From positions 1 through 54,844 of the forward strand of contig CALGND010000024.1 in the NCBI GenBank assembly GCA_937958675.1: a stretch of 54,844 nt of DNA. Reading direction: 5' to 3'. Both the position numbers and the translations under genes were made by a program. The notes under the pieces were generated by a model that was given only the letters and a program-made list of their open reading frames with translations, ran no database searches and was not told the DNA's origin. Each line of letters begins with the position of its first letter. The stretch's first letter is position 1. Origin of the DNA: an uncultured Granulosicoccaceae bacterium. GTDB taxonomy: Bacteria > Pseudomonadota > Gammaproteobacteria > Granulosicoccales > Granulosicoccaceae. Positions 28,350 to 37,492 of the stretch are shown here, piece by piece.

Positions 28350-30500
28350 CTAGTGTTTTGTTATAGACCAGCACTGATGAATGCGTGGGCTACGAAAAAA
28401 ATCTTGATCGATGGACCACTTGGAACGATCTTTTGCAGTCAAACCACTGTTGTCGAGCCAAGTATTGTCTATCTTGAACTGCCGAAAGTTATTCGAAAAT
28501 AATAATTCACCACCAGGTGCTAACAACTGCATGCAAGCATCAATACTGGCAGTGTGATCACGCTGTAGATTCCAGTCTTCTTCGGTACTATTCGAATTTG
28601 AGAACGTTGGCGGATCCAGCAAGATTAAATCATATTTTTCCTGCTTGTTTTCATTTAGCCATTTCGTAACATCTGATCGGCTAACAACATGAAGATCCGC
28701 ATCACCAGCATTTCGTTTTATATTGCGCGCAGCCCATTGACTGTATTTGTTGGACATATCCACCGAATGGGTGTGACTTGCTCCACCCACAATGGCGGCA
28801 GCAGTTACCGCACCGGTGTAGGAAAACAAATTTAGGAAACGTTTGCCTGCTATGTTGTCCTGAACATAGCGACGTACCTTGCGATGATCCAAAAACAGGC
28901 CTGTATCCAAATAGGCCGACAGGTTCAGCTCATATACGACACCTTTTTCATTTAAAAATTCAACTGTGTCTTGCTCTGACATCCGCTGATATTGCTCTTT
29001 GCCTGCTTGTCGGCGCCTTGTTTTAAGATGAACGCGTTCAGGGCTAACTTCTAGCAAAGCTGGCACTGCAGCGCACACCGCATCCAAGCGCTCTTGGGCA
29101 ATATGCACATTAACAGTGGGAGGAGCCTGATACTCCTGCACAACGACATGCCGTTGCTCGCAGTCATAGACATCAATTGCCACAGCAAACTCGGGTAAAT
29201 CGGCATCGTAGGTGCGCCATGCCCGTATCTCTTCGCGTTTGCGCCACGACTTGCTGGCTTTAAGATTTTTACGCAAACGATTAGCAAATGCGGTGGTATC
29301 TATTGCCGGAGTGATTGTAGCCGTAGCATCGCTTGTGGCAGCGTTTGCATGTCGCGCAGGCACTCGCCCTGCTAATAAATGACAGTCAATACCACCGTTC
29401 GCCGCCGCCAACTCAGGCTTCAGCGGTAACGCCAAATGCCGGCTAGGTGCCGAGTCAGAGGTGAACAAGCCACAGCGCCAACCAGAATAGTGTTCGCTAA
29501 GCGCACGCCCGAGCTCTGTATAAAATTCAGCATCACCTGCCAATCGTTCACCATAAGGGGGATTGCTTAGCAGCAAACCATTTGCACATTGGCTCAAGGC
29601 CGAGCTCTTACCCTTCATTACCGACAGGGTTTCAACTGAGACAGCATCTTCAAGGCCCGCTGCGGTTAAGTTAAGTTTGGTGGCCGACACCATCTTTTTG
29701 TCAATATCACTGCCCACAATCACACTGCGCGGCGTGATTTGTTTAGCTTTCGCATCATTTAGCAGCTTTTGCCACAAGGCACTATCGTGCCCCGCCCAGC
29801 CTAAAAACCCAAAGTAATCGCGATCGATGCCGGGTGCTTTATTGCTTGCGATCATCGCAGCTTCAATCAACAAAGTGCCAGTACCGCACATGGGGTCCAC
29901 AAAACATTCCCCTGCGGCGGCTTGTTCGGGCCATTGGCTGTGAATGAGCAGAGCGGCCGCGAGATTCTCTTTTAAAGGAGCCATACCCTGCTGGTGTCGA
30001 TAACCGCGACGATGCAGGCTAGACCCAGAGAGGTCTAAGGCGATTCGAGCTTTGTTGCGGTAGAGATACACATTGATCCGGATGCTCGGTGAGTCCCGAT
30101 CAACATTAGGCCTTGATCCGGTTTTCTCCCGGAACTGATCAACGATTGCGTCCTTGACCTTCAAAGCACCGTATTGTGAGTGGGTAATTTCAGAGTGGGA
30201 TGTGAAAAAATCAACCGCTAGCGTCCCTTCTAATGCCATGTGCTTTGACCAATCGAGTTGCTGAACCAGTTCGTACAGCTCCTCCGGCGATTTGGCAGGC
30301 CCTGAATGTAACGGCAATAAAATGCGATTAGCCAAGCGCGACCATAGACATGCGCTATACGCGGTTTCGAGCGTACCTTCAAAGCGCACCCCCGCACCAG
30401 CGGCGGAAACCTGACTCGCACCGACATCTCGCAACTCCTGCTCAAGCAGTGGCGGCAAGCCTGGCGCGCAGGTAGCGTAGAGTATATGAGTGGGCAACAT
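28350..30500 (-). CDS. rlmL: Bifunctional 23S rRNA methyltransferase RlmK/RlmL
   Basis: 716 aa, close to E. coli RlmL (702). The N-terminal THUMP domain is followed by the RlmL methyltransferase (m2G2445; motif LLSNPPYGERL) and then the RlmK methyltransferase (m7G2069; motif LILLDPPTFSNS with FLNLFSYTG before it). Both SAM domains seem complete. A segment rich in Ala/Thr (HANAATSDATATITPAI) marks the junction between the halves. It is divergent from the beta-CASP hydrolase gene across 106 bp. Confidence 0.96.
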   Translation of the reverse strand: MLPTHILYATCAPGLPPLLEQELRDVGASQVSAAGAGVRFEGTLETAYSACLWSRLANRILLPLHSGPAKSPEELYELVQQLDWSKHMALEGTLAVDFFTSHSEITHSQYGALKVKDAIVDQFREKTGSRPNVDRDSPSIRINVYLYRNKARIALDLSGSSLHRRGYRHQQGMAPLKENLAAALLIHSQWPEQAAAGECFVDPMCGTGTLLIEAAMIASNKAPGIDRDYFGFLGWAGHDSALWQKLLNDAKAKQITPRSVIVGSDIDKKMVSATKLNLTAAGLEDAVSVETLSVMKGKSSALSQCANGLLLSNPPYGERLAGDAEFYTELGRALSEHYSGWRCGLFTSDSAPSRHLALPLKPELAAANGGIDCHLLAGRVPARHANAATSDATATITPAIDTTAFANRLRKNLKASKSWRKREEIRAWRTYDADLPEFAVAIDVYDCEQRHVVVQEYQAPPTVNVHIAQERLDAVCAAVPALLEVSPERVHLKTRRRQAGKEQYQRMSEQDTVEFLNEKGVVYELNLSAYLDTGLFLDHRKVRRYVQDNIAGKRFLNLFSYTGAVTAAAIVGGASHTHSVDMSNKYSQWAARNIKRNAGDADLHVVSRSDVTKWLNENKQEKYDLILLDPPTFSNSNSTEEDWNLQRDHTASIDACMQLLAPGGELLFSNNFRQFKIDNTWLDNSGLTAKDRSKWSIDQDFFRSPRIHQCWSITKH

Positions 30501-30606
30501 AAGCTTTAGAAAGTGGGCGAAGGCGCTAGAGCACCGGTGTACAATTCGTATTCTACCGGGTATCCGGCTATCGGTCGCCTAATCGAAGAAGAATGAGCTA
30601 CAAACA

Positions 30607-32013
30607 ATGAAATTGACCAGTTACGGCGCTGCCGGAGAAGTTACGGGTTCCTGCCATTTACTACAGGCAGGTCATACCAAAATCCTACTCGATTGCGGCC
30701 TCATTCAAGGGCGCCGTAAAGATGAGTTGCGCAACCACGACCCATTCCCTTTTGACCCAGCCACATTAGATGCCGTGGTACTCAGCCATGCACATATTGA
30801 TCACAGCGGCCGCTTACCCATTTTGATCCGTCAGGGCTTTCGCGGCAAAATCTTTACACACGAAGCCAGCGCTGATCTATGCAAGATTCTATTGCGCGAC
30901 TCTGCAAGCTTGAATGAACGTGACGTACAGTATCGAAACAAGCTACGCAAAAGAAAAGGTAAACCCCTACTAACACCCTTGTATTCCAAGGAAGATGTAG
31001 GAGAAACGCTTAATCGATTTAGCACAATGCAATATGAGCAGAGCGTTAAGATTACTGACAACGTTAGTATTACGTTGTTTGATGCTGGGCACATACTCGG
31101 CTCAGCTATGGTTGAACTCAAATTAAAAGAAGCCTCGCAGGAACGCACCGTGGTTTTTAGTGGCGATCTTGGCCATAGAGACTCCCCCATCTTGCGTGAC
31201 TTCACTCACTTAAAAACAGCGGACCTTGTGCTTATGGAAAGCACCTACGGCAATCGCACCCATCGGGATTGGTCTGATACTGCTGAAGAAGTCAACGCCA
31301 TTGCAGAGGCGGTTAAAAATAGTCCCGGCAATATCTTAATCCCAGCCTTTTCTGTTGGGCGCAGCCAAATGATCCTCTACATGTTTGCGCGCAACTTCAA
31401 AGAATGGGGCTTGGACAGGTGGAAAATCTTTCTAGATAGCCCAATGGCGATCGAAGCCTCAGAAATTTACATGAAACACACGAATCTTTACGACGAAGAT
31501 GCCGCTAAGTTCTATCAAGAGAATGGATCGGCGCTAGCTATGCCCAATCTGCGCTTCACTAAATCACCCCAGGAATCCATGGAGCTAAACAAAATGGAAT
31601 CCGGCGGCATATTTATCGCAGGCTCAGGCATGTGTAACGGCGGACGTATCAGGCACCACTTAAAGCACAATCTGTGGCGCCCGGAATGTCACGTCATTAT
31701 CGCCGGCTATCAAGCACCCGGTTCGCCAGGGCGACGCTTGGTCGACCGAGAGCCCTATCTGAAGTTATGGGGTGAAAAAGTTAAGATTGCAGCACAAATT
31801 CACACACTAGGTGGTTTGTCTGCACATGCGGATCAAGAAGGTATGATGCAATGGTATAGCAGCTTTGAGTCACGGCCACCGGTGTTGTTGGTCCACGGTG
31901 AACCAAAATCACAAAAAGTGCTAGCCAAGCGGATAAAGTCGGAGTTAGGCGCTAAAGTGAAGTTAGCCAAAAAAGGAAAGTCCACCGATCTACTCAATCT
32001 TGAGTCGTTCTAG
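30607..32013 (+). CDS. Metallo-beta-lactamase/beta-CASP RNA-processing hydrolase
   Basis: 468 aa. The metal motif SHAHIDHSGRLP (HxHxDH at 61-66) starts the MBL fold. FDAGHILGSA and FSGDLGHRDSP supply the other ligands, and the beta-CASP insert and C-terminal RMMBL part (TLGGLSAHADQEGMMQW; LVHGEP) follow. This is the CPSF-73-like class found in many bacteria, acting on RNA as endo- or exonuclease. Substrate unknown. It is transcribed away from rlmKL, and ETF-QO follows 74 bp later on the same strand. Confidence 0.92.
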   Translation: MKLTSYGAAGEVTGSCHLLQAGHTKILLDCGLIQGRRKDELRNHDPFPFDPATLDAVVLSHAHIDHSGRLPILIRQGFRGKIFTHEASADLCKILLRDSASLNERDVQYRNKLRKRKGKPLLTPLYSKEDVGETLNRFSTMQYEQSVKITDNVSITLFDAGHILGSAMVELKLKEASQERTVVFSGDLGHRDSPILRDFTHLKTADLVLMESTYGNRTHRDWSDTAEEVNAIAEAVKNSPGNILIPAFSVGRSQMILYMFARNFKEWGLDRWKIFLDSPMAIEASEIYMKHTNLYDEDAAKFYQENGSALAMPNLRFTKSPQESMELNKMESGGIFIAGSGMCNGGRIRHHLKHNLWRPECHVIIAGYQAPGSPGRRLVDREPYLKLWGEKVKIAAQIHTLGGLSAHADQEGMMQWYSSFESRPPVLLVHGEPKSQKVLAKRIKSELGAKVKLAKKGKSTDLLNLESF

Positions 32014-32087
32014 GGCATATTTTAGTAAGCAATTTAACAATAACGTTCTCAACAAAATTCAACATACAAGCATAGCGAGTCGAGCAC

Positions 32088-33746
32088 ATGAGTACTGAAC
32101 GTGAATCCATGGAATTTGATGTAGTCATTGTTGGCGCAGGCCCAGCTGGTTTGTCCACTGCCTGCCGCTTGATGCAAATTGCTAAAGAGACGGAACAAGA
32201 AATTAGTGTCGTTGTTTTGGAAAAAGGCTCCGAGGTTGGCGCGCACATTCTATCAGGTGCTGTTGTTGAGCCAAAAGCGCTAGACGAGCTTTTCCCAAAG
32301 TGGAAAGAGATGGGTGCACCAATGGATACACCGGTGACCTCAGATGAGATCTACTTTTTTACAGGCCCAGAGAGTGCACTGAAAGTACCAAACATGTTAG
32401 CGCCCAAAACTATGCACAATGATGACAACTACATTATTAGCTTGGGTAATCTCACTCGATGGTTAGCGGAACAAGCTGAAGAACTAGGCGTTGAAATATT
32501 TCCAGGTTTTGCCGCAGCAGAAATCCTATACAACGAAGACGGCAGCGTTAAAGGTGTTGCCACTGGCGATATGGGATTAGACGTAGACGGCAAACCAAAA
32601 GACAGCCACGAACCAGGTATGGAACTACACGCGCGCTATACCGTATTTGCTGAAGGCTGCCGTGGGCATCTGGGTAAGCAGTTAATCAAACAATTTTCAC
32701 TTGACAATGGTCGCTCGCCGCAACATTACGGCATTGGTTTAAAAGAAATTTGGGATATTGATCCTGCTAAAAGCAAACCGGGTTTAGTCATTCACGGCAC
32801 GGGCTGGCCACTATCTGAGTCTAATTCCAGCGGTGGCGCTTTCTTGTATCACCTAAACGATAACCAAGTAGTAGTAGGTTTGATTATTGACCTTAACTAC
32901 TCGAACACATACCTAAGTACGTTTGACGAATTCCAACGCTACAAGCATCACCCACTTATATCAGCCCACTTAAAAGGCGGCAAGCGCGTTAGCTATGGTG
33001 CGCGGGCTATTGCAAAAGGCGGCATGAACTCCCTACCGCGTATGAGCCTGCCTGGTGCACTGATTGTAGGTTGTAATGCTGGCACGCTTAATTTTTCAAA
33101 AATAAAGGGTACGCATACCGCGATGAAGTCTGGCATGGTTGCTGCTGAAACGCTCGCCAAAGCCTTAGCAAATAGTGAATCATCAACCACGGAGCTCAAT
33201 AGCTACAACCGCGACTTCCGCGAAAGCTGGGCTGGCGAAGAACTTCACGCATCACGTAACTTTGGCCCAGCCATGCATAAGTTTGGCACCTACCTTGGTG
33301 GTGCATTCAACTTTATTGATCAAAACATCTTTCGTGGAAAGCTGCCCTTCACATTAAAGGACAACACGACCGATCACGACTCCATGAAAAAGGTAGACGA
33401 CTGCAAGCCTATCGACTATCCAAAACCGGATGGTGTTATTAGCTTTGATAAACCCTCTTCCGTATTTTTATCAGGCACCAATCACGAAGAGAATCAACCC
33501 GTACATTTAACACTGGCAAATGCTGACATTCCTATCAACGTTAACCTGCCAATGTACGCTGAACCTGCGCAACGCTATTGCCCAGTTGGTGTATATGAAG
33601 TGATTATCGAAGATGACAAGCCGCGTTTTCAAATCAATTCGCAAAATTGCATTCATTGCAAAACCTGCGACATCAAAGACCCAAGCCAAAATATTACCTG
33701 GGTAACACCCGAAGGCAGCGGCGGGCCAAACTACCCTAATATGTAA
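32088..33746 (+). CDS. etfD: Electron transfer flavoprotein-ubiquinone oxidoreductase
   Basis: 552 aa, typical length. The N-terminal FAD site VVIVGAGPAGLSTA is followed by the family block HILSGAVVEPKALDEL. The C-terminal 4Fe-4S cluster ligands are in RYCPVGVY and CIHCKTCDIKDP. It moves electrons from ETF, reduced by acyl-CoA and other dehydrogenases, into the quinone pool at the inner membrane. etfA and etfB are not in the window. A palindromic repeat element follows the stop codon by 15 bp. Confidence 0.95.
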   Translation: MSTERESMEFDVVIVGAGPAGLSTACRLMQIAKETEQEISVVVLEKGSEVGAHILSGAVVEPKALDELFPKWKEMGAPMDTPVTSDEIYFFTGPESALKVPNMLAPKTMHNDDNYIISLGNLTRWLAEQAEELGVEIFPGFAAAEILYNEDGSVKGVATGDMGLDVDGKPKDSHEPGMELHARYTVFAEGCRGHLGKQLIKQFSLDNGRSPQHYGIGLKEIWDIDPAKSKPGLVIHGTGWPLSESNSSGGAFLYHLNDNQVVVGLIIDLNYSNTYLSTFDEFQRYKHHPLISAHLKGGKRVSYGARAIAKGGMNSLPRMSLPGALIVGCNAGTLNFSKIKGTHTAMKSGMVAAETLAKALANSESSTTELNSYNRDFRESWAGEELHASRNFGPAMHKFGTYLGGAFNFIDQNIFRGKLPFTLKDNTTDHDSMKKVDDCKPIDYPKPDGVISFDKPSSVFLSGTNHEENQPVHLTLANADIPINVNLPMYAEPAQRYCPVGVYEVIIEDDKPRFQINSQNCIHCKTCDIKDPSQNITWVTPEGSGGPNYPNM

Positions 33747-33761
33747 TTAGAAGACGTCACC

Positions 33762-33859
33762 TGTCATCCCCGCGCAGGCGGGGATCCAGCAATCCAAGAT
33801 CTAAAACCAAATTAATTGTTTATCCCGGGACTCAAAAACGCCGCCTTCGCGGGATGACA
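33762..33859. repeat. 98-bp dispersed palindromic (MITE-like) element
   Basis: The ends are imperfect inverted repeats, TGTCATCCCCGCG and CGCGGGATGACA. Just inside the left end is a perfect 6-bp hairpin (CCCCGC, loop GCAG, GCGGGG; 33768-33783) followed by ATCCAGCAATCC. This kind of sequence is familiar as a multi-copy intergenic repeat in many proteobacteria. It lies between ETF-QO (plus) and the small minus-strand gene, and may act as a terminator for both. Copy number in the genome cannot be judged here. Confidence 0.75.
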
Positions 33860-33869
33860 AAAGTAAGCG

Positions 33870-34040
33870 CTAATCCTTTTTCTCAATGGTCACTTCTATC
33901 GTCTTGCTACTACCGGCAAACCACTTCTGAACATACAACGACCCCACGATAGGCGCAGTACCTTCATCTGGTACTTCTTTATAACGAACGCTGTTTTTTG
34001 TTTCCTTTTCATACTCAAATTTGACTACTTGCTTTGACAT
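33870..34040 (-). CDS. 56-residue conserved-type small protein
   Basis: The reading frame starts with ATG at 34040 and ends with TAG at 33870. The protein begins MSKQVVKFEYEKETKNSVRY and ends TIEVTIEKKD, with a middle IVGSLYVQKWF. The pattern, strands of alternating charge and the layout KETKNxVRYKE...GxLYVQK...VTIE, matches a family of about 55-residue proteins seen in many bacteria without known function. A weak Shine-Dalgarno (GAGAAAG) precedes the ATG. It is divergent from yaeQ. Confidence 0.7.
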   Translation of the reverse strand: MSKQVVKFEYEKETKNSVRYKEVPDEGTAPIVGSLYVQKWFAGSSKTIEVTIEKKD

Positions 34041-34193
34041 GGATCTTTCTCGTTAGTTACAGGAATATCAATACGTCGATTGGACGACATATCGCCGTTC
34101 GCTTGGTTTCTGCGGCAGCTAAACGATACAGTATTATTTGCTCTAAAAAGCTACACTGCTTATACAACAGCAACTCACTCTATCGGATTTTTC

Positions 34194-34724
34194 ATGGCTC
34201 TTGGCGCTACCATCAACAAAGTTTCGTTAAACGTTGCTGACATGGAACGACACTACTACCAGCAACATGAACTGGTCATGGCAATGCACCCGTCAGAATC
34301 CGACCTACGCTTTATGATTAAAGTAATCGCATTCGCTCTTAATGCCAATGAGCAACTCACTTTCACCAAAGGGTTGGCAACTGACGATGAGCCAGAAGCT
34401 TGGCAAAAATCACTGAGCGATGATATCGAGCTGTGGATCGACTTTGGCCAAGTAGACGAAAAACGAATTCGAAAAGCATGTGGCCGCGCAAAGCAAGTTG
34501 TCATTTACACCTACCAAGAACGTAAAGCATCCACTTGGTGGGAACGAAACAAGCAAACTCTTGAACGTCACGACAACTTAAAGGTCTATCACATTGAAGC
34601 CGAAGGCGCTGAAGCACTGCTTAGTCGAAACATGCAGCTGCAGTGCAACATCGATGAAGGGACTGTTTCTCTAAGTAATGACGAACACCATTTGTCCGTG
34701 ATTGTTACTCAATACACCACCTAA
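34194..34724 (+). CDS. yaeQ: YaeQ family protein
   Basis: 176 aa from the ATG at 34194; the longer frame from 34080 is rejected because MALGATINKVSLNVADMERH is the normal YaeQ N-terminus. Family blocks include LVMAMHPSESDLRFMIKVIA, WIDFGQVDEKRIRKACG and YTYQ. YaeQ has a PD-(D/E)XK-like fold and was linked to RfaH-type phenotypes; its reaction is unknown. A possible promoter (TTGGTT, 18 bp, TACAGT) lies about 70-95 bp upstream. Confidence 0.92.
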   Translation: MALGATINKVSLNVADMERHYYQQHELVMAMHPSESDLRFMIKVIAFALNANEQLTFTKGLATDDEPEAWQKSLSDDIELWIDFGQVDEKRIRKACGRAKQVVIYTYQERKASTWWERNKQTLERHDNLKVYHIEAEGAEALLSRNMQLQCNIDEGTVSLSNDEHHLSVIVTQYTT

Positions 34725-34920
34725 ACTGAAACCCAATGGTGCTCATAGGTCACAAGCTCTTTGCGACACAGCACAGAATGGATTGTTTAGACCTTCACAA
34801 AACCAAAACCCTACACAACTCGAATCAGCGATTTTTAGACATAACTCTCGATTTCAGATGTGCCACTGACTTAATACCTGCCGACAAATAACTGTTACAT
34901 ATGTATCCAGGTACACGGAA

Positions 34921-35460
34921 ATGCAAAGTACTTACTCTAGACGTCGATTTATCGCACAGGGCTTAGGCTTGGGTGGCGCTTGCTTACTACCGACGCTATC
35001 GCGAGCCGACAATCATGAAATTCGACAGCTATCACTTCACAGTACACATACCGGAGAGTCACTAAGCGTTGCCTACTTCCAAGGCAATAATTATGACAGC
35101 GAGGCTTTGCAGCAACTCAATACACTACTGCGAGATCACCGACAAAACGCAACAACAAAAATGGATCCAGCGTTATTTGATCAGTTATGGCAAATACAGC
35201 AGTTGTTAGAAGACGATAGCAGTATCGAAATAATTTCAGGGTATCGAACCAAAAAAACTAACAAGTTGCTTCGTGGCAGGAGTAACGGTGTAGCAAAGAA
35301 TAGCTTTCATCAAAAGGGCAAAGCGATAGACTTCAGGCTACCAGATGTACCCACTAAACAAATTCGCAATGTTGCTATCCACCTAAAAAACGGCGGTGTG
35401 GGTTATTACCCTAAATCGGATTTTGTGCACATAGACTCCGGTCCAATCCGAACTTGGTAG
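34921..35460 (+). CDS. Tat-exported DUF882/M15-like murein endopeptidase (MepK/YcbK type)
   Basis: 179 aa. The N-terminus carries a twin-arginine signal (SRRRFIAQG and a hydrophobic stretch ending near LSRA), so the folded protein goes to the periplasm. The catalytic region shows SGYRTKKTN, the Zn ligands in NSFHQKGKAIDFRL and DFVHIDSG near the C-terminus, as in YcbK/MepK, which cleaves peptide crosslinks in peptidoglycan. It stands alone, converging with the carbonic anhydrase gene 10 bp away. The 196 bp upstream show no other gene. Confidence 0.9.
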   Translation: MQSTYSRRRFIAQGLGLGGACLLPTLSRADNHEIRQLSLHSTHTGESLSVAYFQGNNYDSEALQQLNTLLRDHRQNATTKMDPALFDQLWQIQQLLEDDSSIEIISGYRTKKTNKLLRGRSNGVAKNSFHQKGKAIDFRLPDVPTKQIRNVAIHLKNGGVGYYPKSDFVHIDSGPIRTW

Positions 35461-35470
35461 TCTAAAAAAA

Positions 35471-36091
35471 CTAGCTGTCGTTATCAAAGAATTCAACCGC
35501 ACCTGTCTCAAGCGAATACTCGGCGCTGACAACTTTTAATTTGTTACTTTGCACTAATTGCTCAAGCAACCTTGAGCCATGCCGCAGATGATCTGCCGAC
35601 AGACGAATGTTTGCACGTATCGCATGCTTAAGTAGCGCCTCTTTATCATCCTTTAGAGATGTTTCCATAAGTGTTGCCACTGCCGGCTTGATTCGTTCGA
35701 CAATGGAGTTAATATTAGGTGAGCCACTTTCATCGTGCTTTTCAAGCTCATCGATAGTGGCGACAACCGCGCCACACTGCGTATGCCCAAGCACCACCAC
35801 GAGGGGGATACCAAAACGCTGCGCAGCAAATTCGACACTGCCGATTTGGGAAGGTGCAACGACATTACCCGCTACACGAATAACGAAGAGATCGCCAAAG
35901 CCTTGATCAAAGACCATTTCCGCAGGGACGCGGGAATCTGAGCAACCCAAGATAATAGCAATCGGCTCTTGGCCTGCAACTAACTCATCTCGACGGGATT
36001 GGCTCGCCATGGCATCGACATCGCGAACATTTTCAACAAAACGCTGATTGCCTGTAACAAGGCGTTGTAGTGCTTCTTCTGCAGATATCAT
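35471..36091 (-). CDS. Beta-class carbonic anhydrase
   Basis: 206 aa. Zn ligands and catalytic dyad are present: Cys50, Asp52 and Arg54 in GCSDSRVPAE, His103 and Cys106 in GHTQCGAVV. It interconverts CO2 and bicarbonate in the cytoplasm. Upstream, on the minus strand, is the terminator of the binding-protein gene, so carbonic anhydrase is expected to have its own promoter in a very short gap, or to be partly expressed by read-through. Confidence 0.93.
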   Translation of the reverse strand: MISAEEALQRLVTGNQRFVENVRDVDAMASQSRRDELVAGQEPIAIILGCSDSRVPAEMVFDQGFGDLFVIRVAGNVVAPSQIGSVEFAAQRFGIPLVVVLGHTQCGAVVATIDELEKHDESGSPNINSIVERIKPAVATLMETSLKDDKEALLKHAIRANIRLSADHLRHGSRLLEQLVQSNKLKVVSAEYSLETGAVEFFDNDS

Positions 36092-36096
36092 TTAGT

Positions 36097-36131
36097 AATA
36101 AAAACCAGCATGGCGGGGTGCCATGCTGATT
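36097..36131 (-). terminator. Rho-independent terminator after the binding-protein gene
   Basis: A perfect 9-bp stem, CAGCATGGC and GCCATGCTG (36106-36128) around a 5-base loop. On the minus strand it is followed by GGTTTTTATT. It stops transcription from the amino-acid binding protein gene just before the carbonic anhydrase start codon. Confidence 0.85.
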
Positions 36132-36151
36132 TTAACAAACAAACAGTCACT

Positions 36152-37333
36152 TTAGCGAATGCGAAGCGTTTTCTGTTCACCACCTGCAAAAGATAACTCT
36201 TTATAAGAACCAGCAGCTTCACCCGGTCCGATTAACTCAACACCAGTAGCACCTTGGTAATCAACTTCGCCACCATCAGCGAGGATCTTAAGCGCTTTAC
36301 CTAGCTCACCAGCCAGAATCTGCTCACCAGGAGCATTGGCAACGGACATGATGTTGGCAGCGATACCAGCTTTGTCAGCAGAACCTGCAGCTTGCATCGC
36401 CAATACGATCAGAGCAGCAGCATCGTAAGACTCGCCGCGGAATGGGCCATCGCCATCAACGCCAGCAGCTTTTGCGGTTGCTAGGAATGTATCAGGGCCT
36501 GCACCTTCAGAGCCAGGCAATGTGCCAACAGCGCCATCAAGATCTTCGCCAAATTTTTCAACTAGTGCGGCACCGATCATGCCGTCGCCAAAAAGGAACT
36601 TGTCATAAGCATCGGCGTCGATTGCACCTTGAATGATACCGGCACCACCTTGATCAATGTAGCCAAGCACTGCAAGCATCTCTGCGTCAACAGCAGACAA
36701 AGTACCGATTTCAGCTGAGTAGTCAGCCTTGCCGTCTTCGTGTGGAACCGTCACAACAACTTTACCACCCGCCGCTTCGTGCGCTGCGGCAAACGCATCA
36801 GACAAGCCTTTGCCGTAGTCGTTGTTTGTGTAAGTAACAGCGACTGTCTTAACACCCATATCGGATAGTACGTCCGCCATTACTTGGCCTTGTCGCGCAT
36901 CAGATGGAGCAGTACGAAAAAACAAGCCGTTATCTTCTGCAGTAGATAGTCCAGGAGACGTCGCAGAAGGTGAGATCATTGGAATACCGTTTGCCATGGC
37001 AACACCGGCGAGAATTGCACCTGTTACACCAGAGCAATCAGCACCCATAATCGCAACAACACTCTCAGCAGTGATTAAACGTTCGGCACCGGCTGTCGCG
37101 GCGGCATTATCAGTACAGGTTGAATCAGCACGAACAGGGGCGATAGTTTCGCCACCTAACAATGCGCCAGAATCGGATGCCTCTTTAAACGCGAGCTCTG
37201 CAGACTCAGCCATACCCGGTGTTAGTGATTCGATTGGGCCAGTAAAGCCTAAGATAACACCCACTTTAACTTCAGCTTGCGCTGTAGCTGCAGACAACAT
37301 CGCGATGCTGCCAGCTATCAGTAATTTTTTCAT
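36152..37333 (-). CDS. Branched-chain amino acid-type ABC substrate-binding protein
   Basis: 393 aa from the ATG at 37333, chosen over the longer frame (37378) because it starts a clean signal peptide (MKKLLIAGSIAML ending ATAQA) and has GGAGGT ten bases upstream. The mature protein has the Peripla_BP_6/LivJ fold: VGVILGFTGPIE, ADSTCTDNAAATAGAE, GADCSGVTGAIL and FFRTAPSDARQG. It is acidic and Ala/Gly-rich. No LivH, LivM, LivG or LivF gene is adjacent, so it is an orphan whose membrane partners lie elsewhere. Ligand not predictable. Confidence 0.9.
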   Translation of the reverse strand: MKKLLIAGSIAMLSAATAQAEVKVGVILGFTGPIESLTPGMAESAELAFKEASDSGALLGGETIAPVRADSTCTDNAAATAGAERLITAESVVAIMGADCSGVTGAILAGVAMANGIPMISPSATSPGLSTAEDNGLFFRTAPSDARQGQVMADVLSDMGVKTVAVTYTNNDYGKGLSDAFAAAHEAAGGKVVVTVPHEDGKADYSAEIGTLSAVDAEMLAVLGYIDQGGAGIIQGAIDADAYDKFLFGDGMIGAALVEKFGEDLDGAVGTLPGSEGAGPDTFLATAKAAGVDGDGPFRGESYDAAALIVLAMQAAGSADKAGIAANIMSVANAPGEQILAGELGKALKILADGGEVDYQGATGVELIGPGEAAGSYKELSFAGGEQKTLRIR

Positions 37334-37402
37334 CGTTTTCACGACCTCCAAATTTGAATTGATTGAAACTCTGCTCAATCTTAGTTAAACATAAACCTAC
37401 GT

Positions 37403-37419
37403 TAGCTCACCATGAGCTA
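37403..37419. promoter_or_regulatory. Perfect inverted repeat upstream of the binding-protein gene
   Basis: TAGCTCA, CCA, TGAGCTA, 70 bp upstream of the binding-protein start codon. It may be an operator for a dimeric regulator near the promoter; no clear -35/-10 was identified to place it. Confidence 0.4.
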
Positions 37420-37492
37420 CAGGCCTGCTTGGATCCAGTTTACCCGGTTTAGATGATATGCGGAATAGCGAAAACGGCGTTCTGGCGTGATC

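Noticed and set aside
34080..34193. N-terminal extension of YaeQ
   Set aside because: The extension has no family match; the ATG at 34194 gives the standard YaeQ start.
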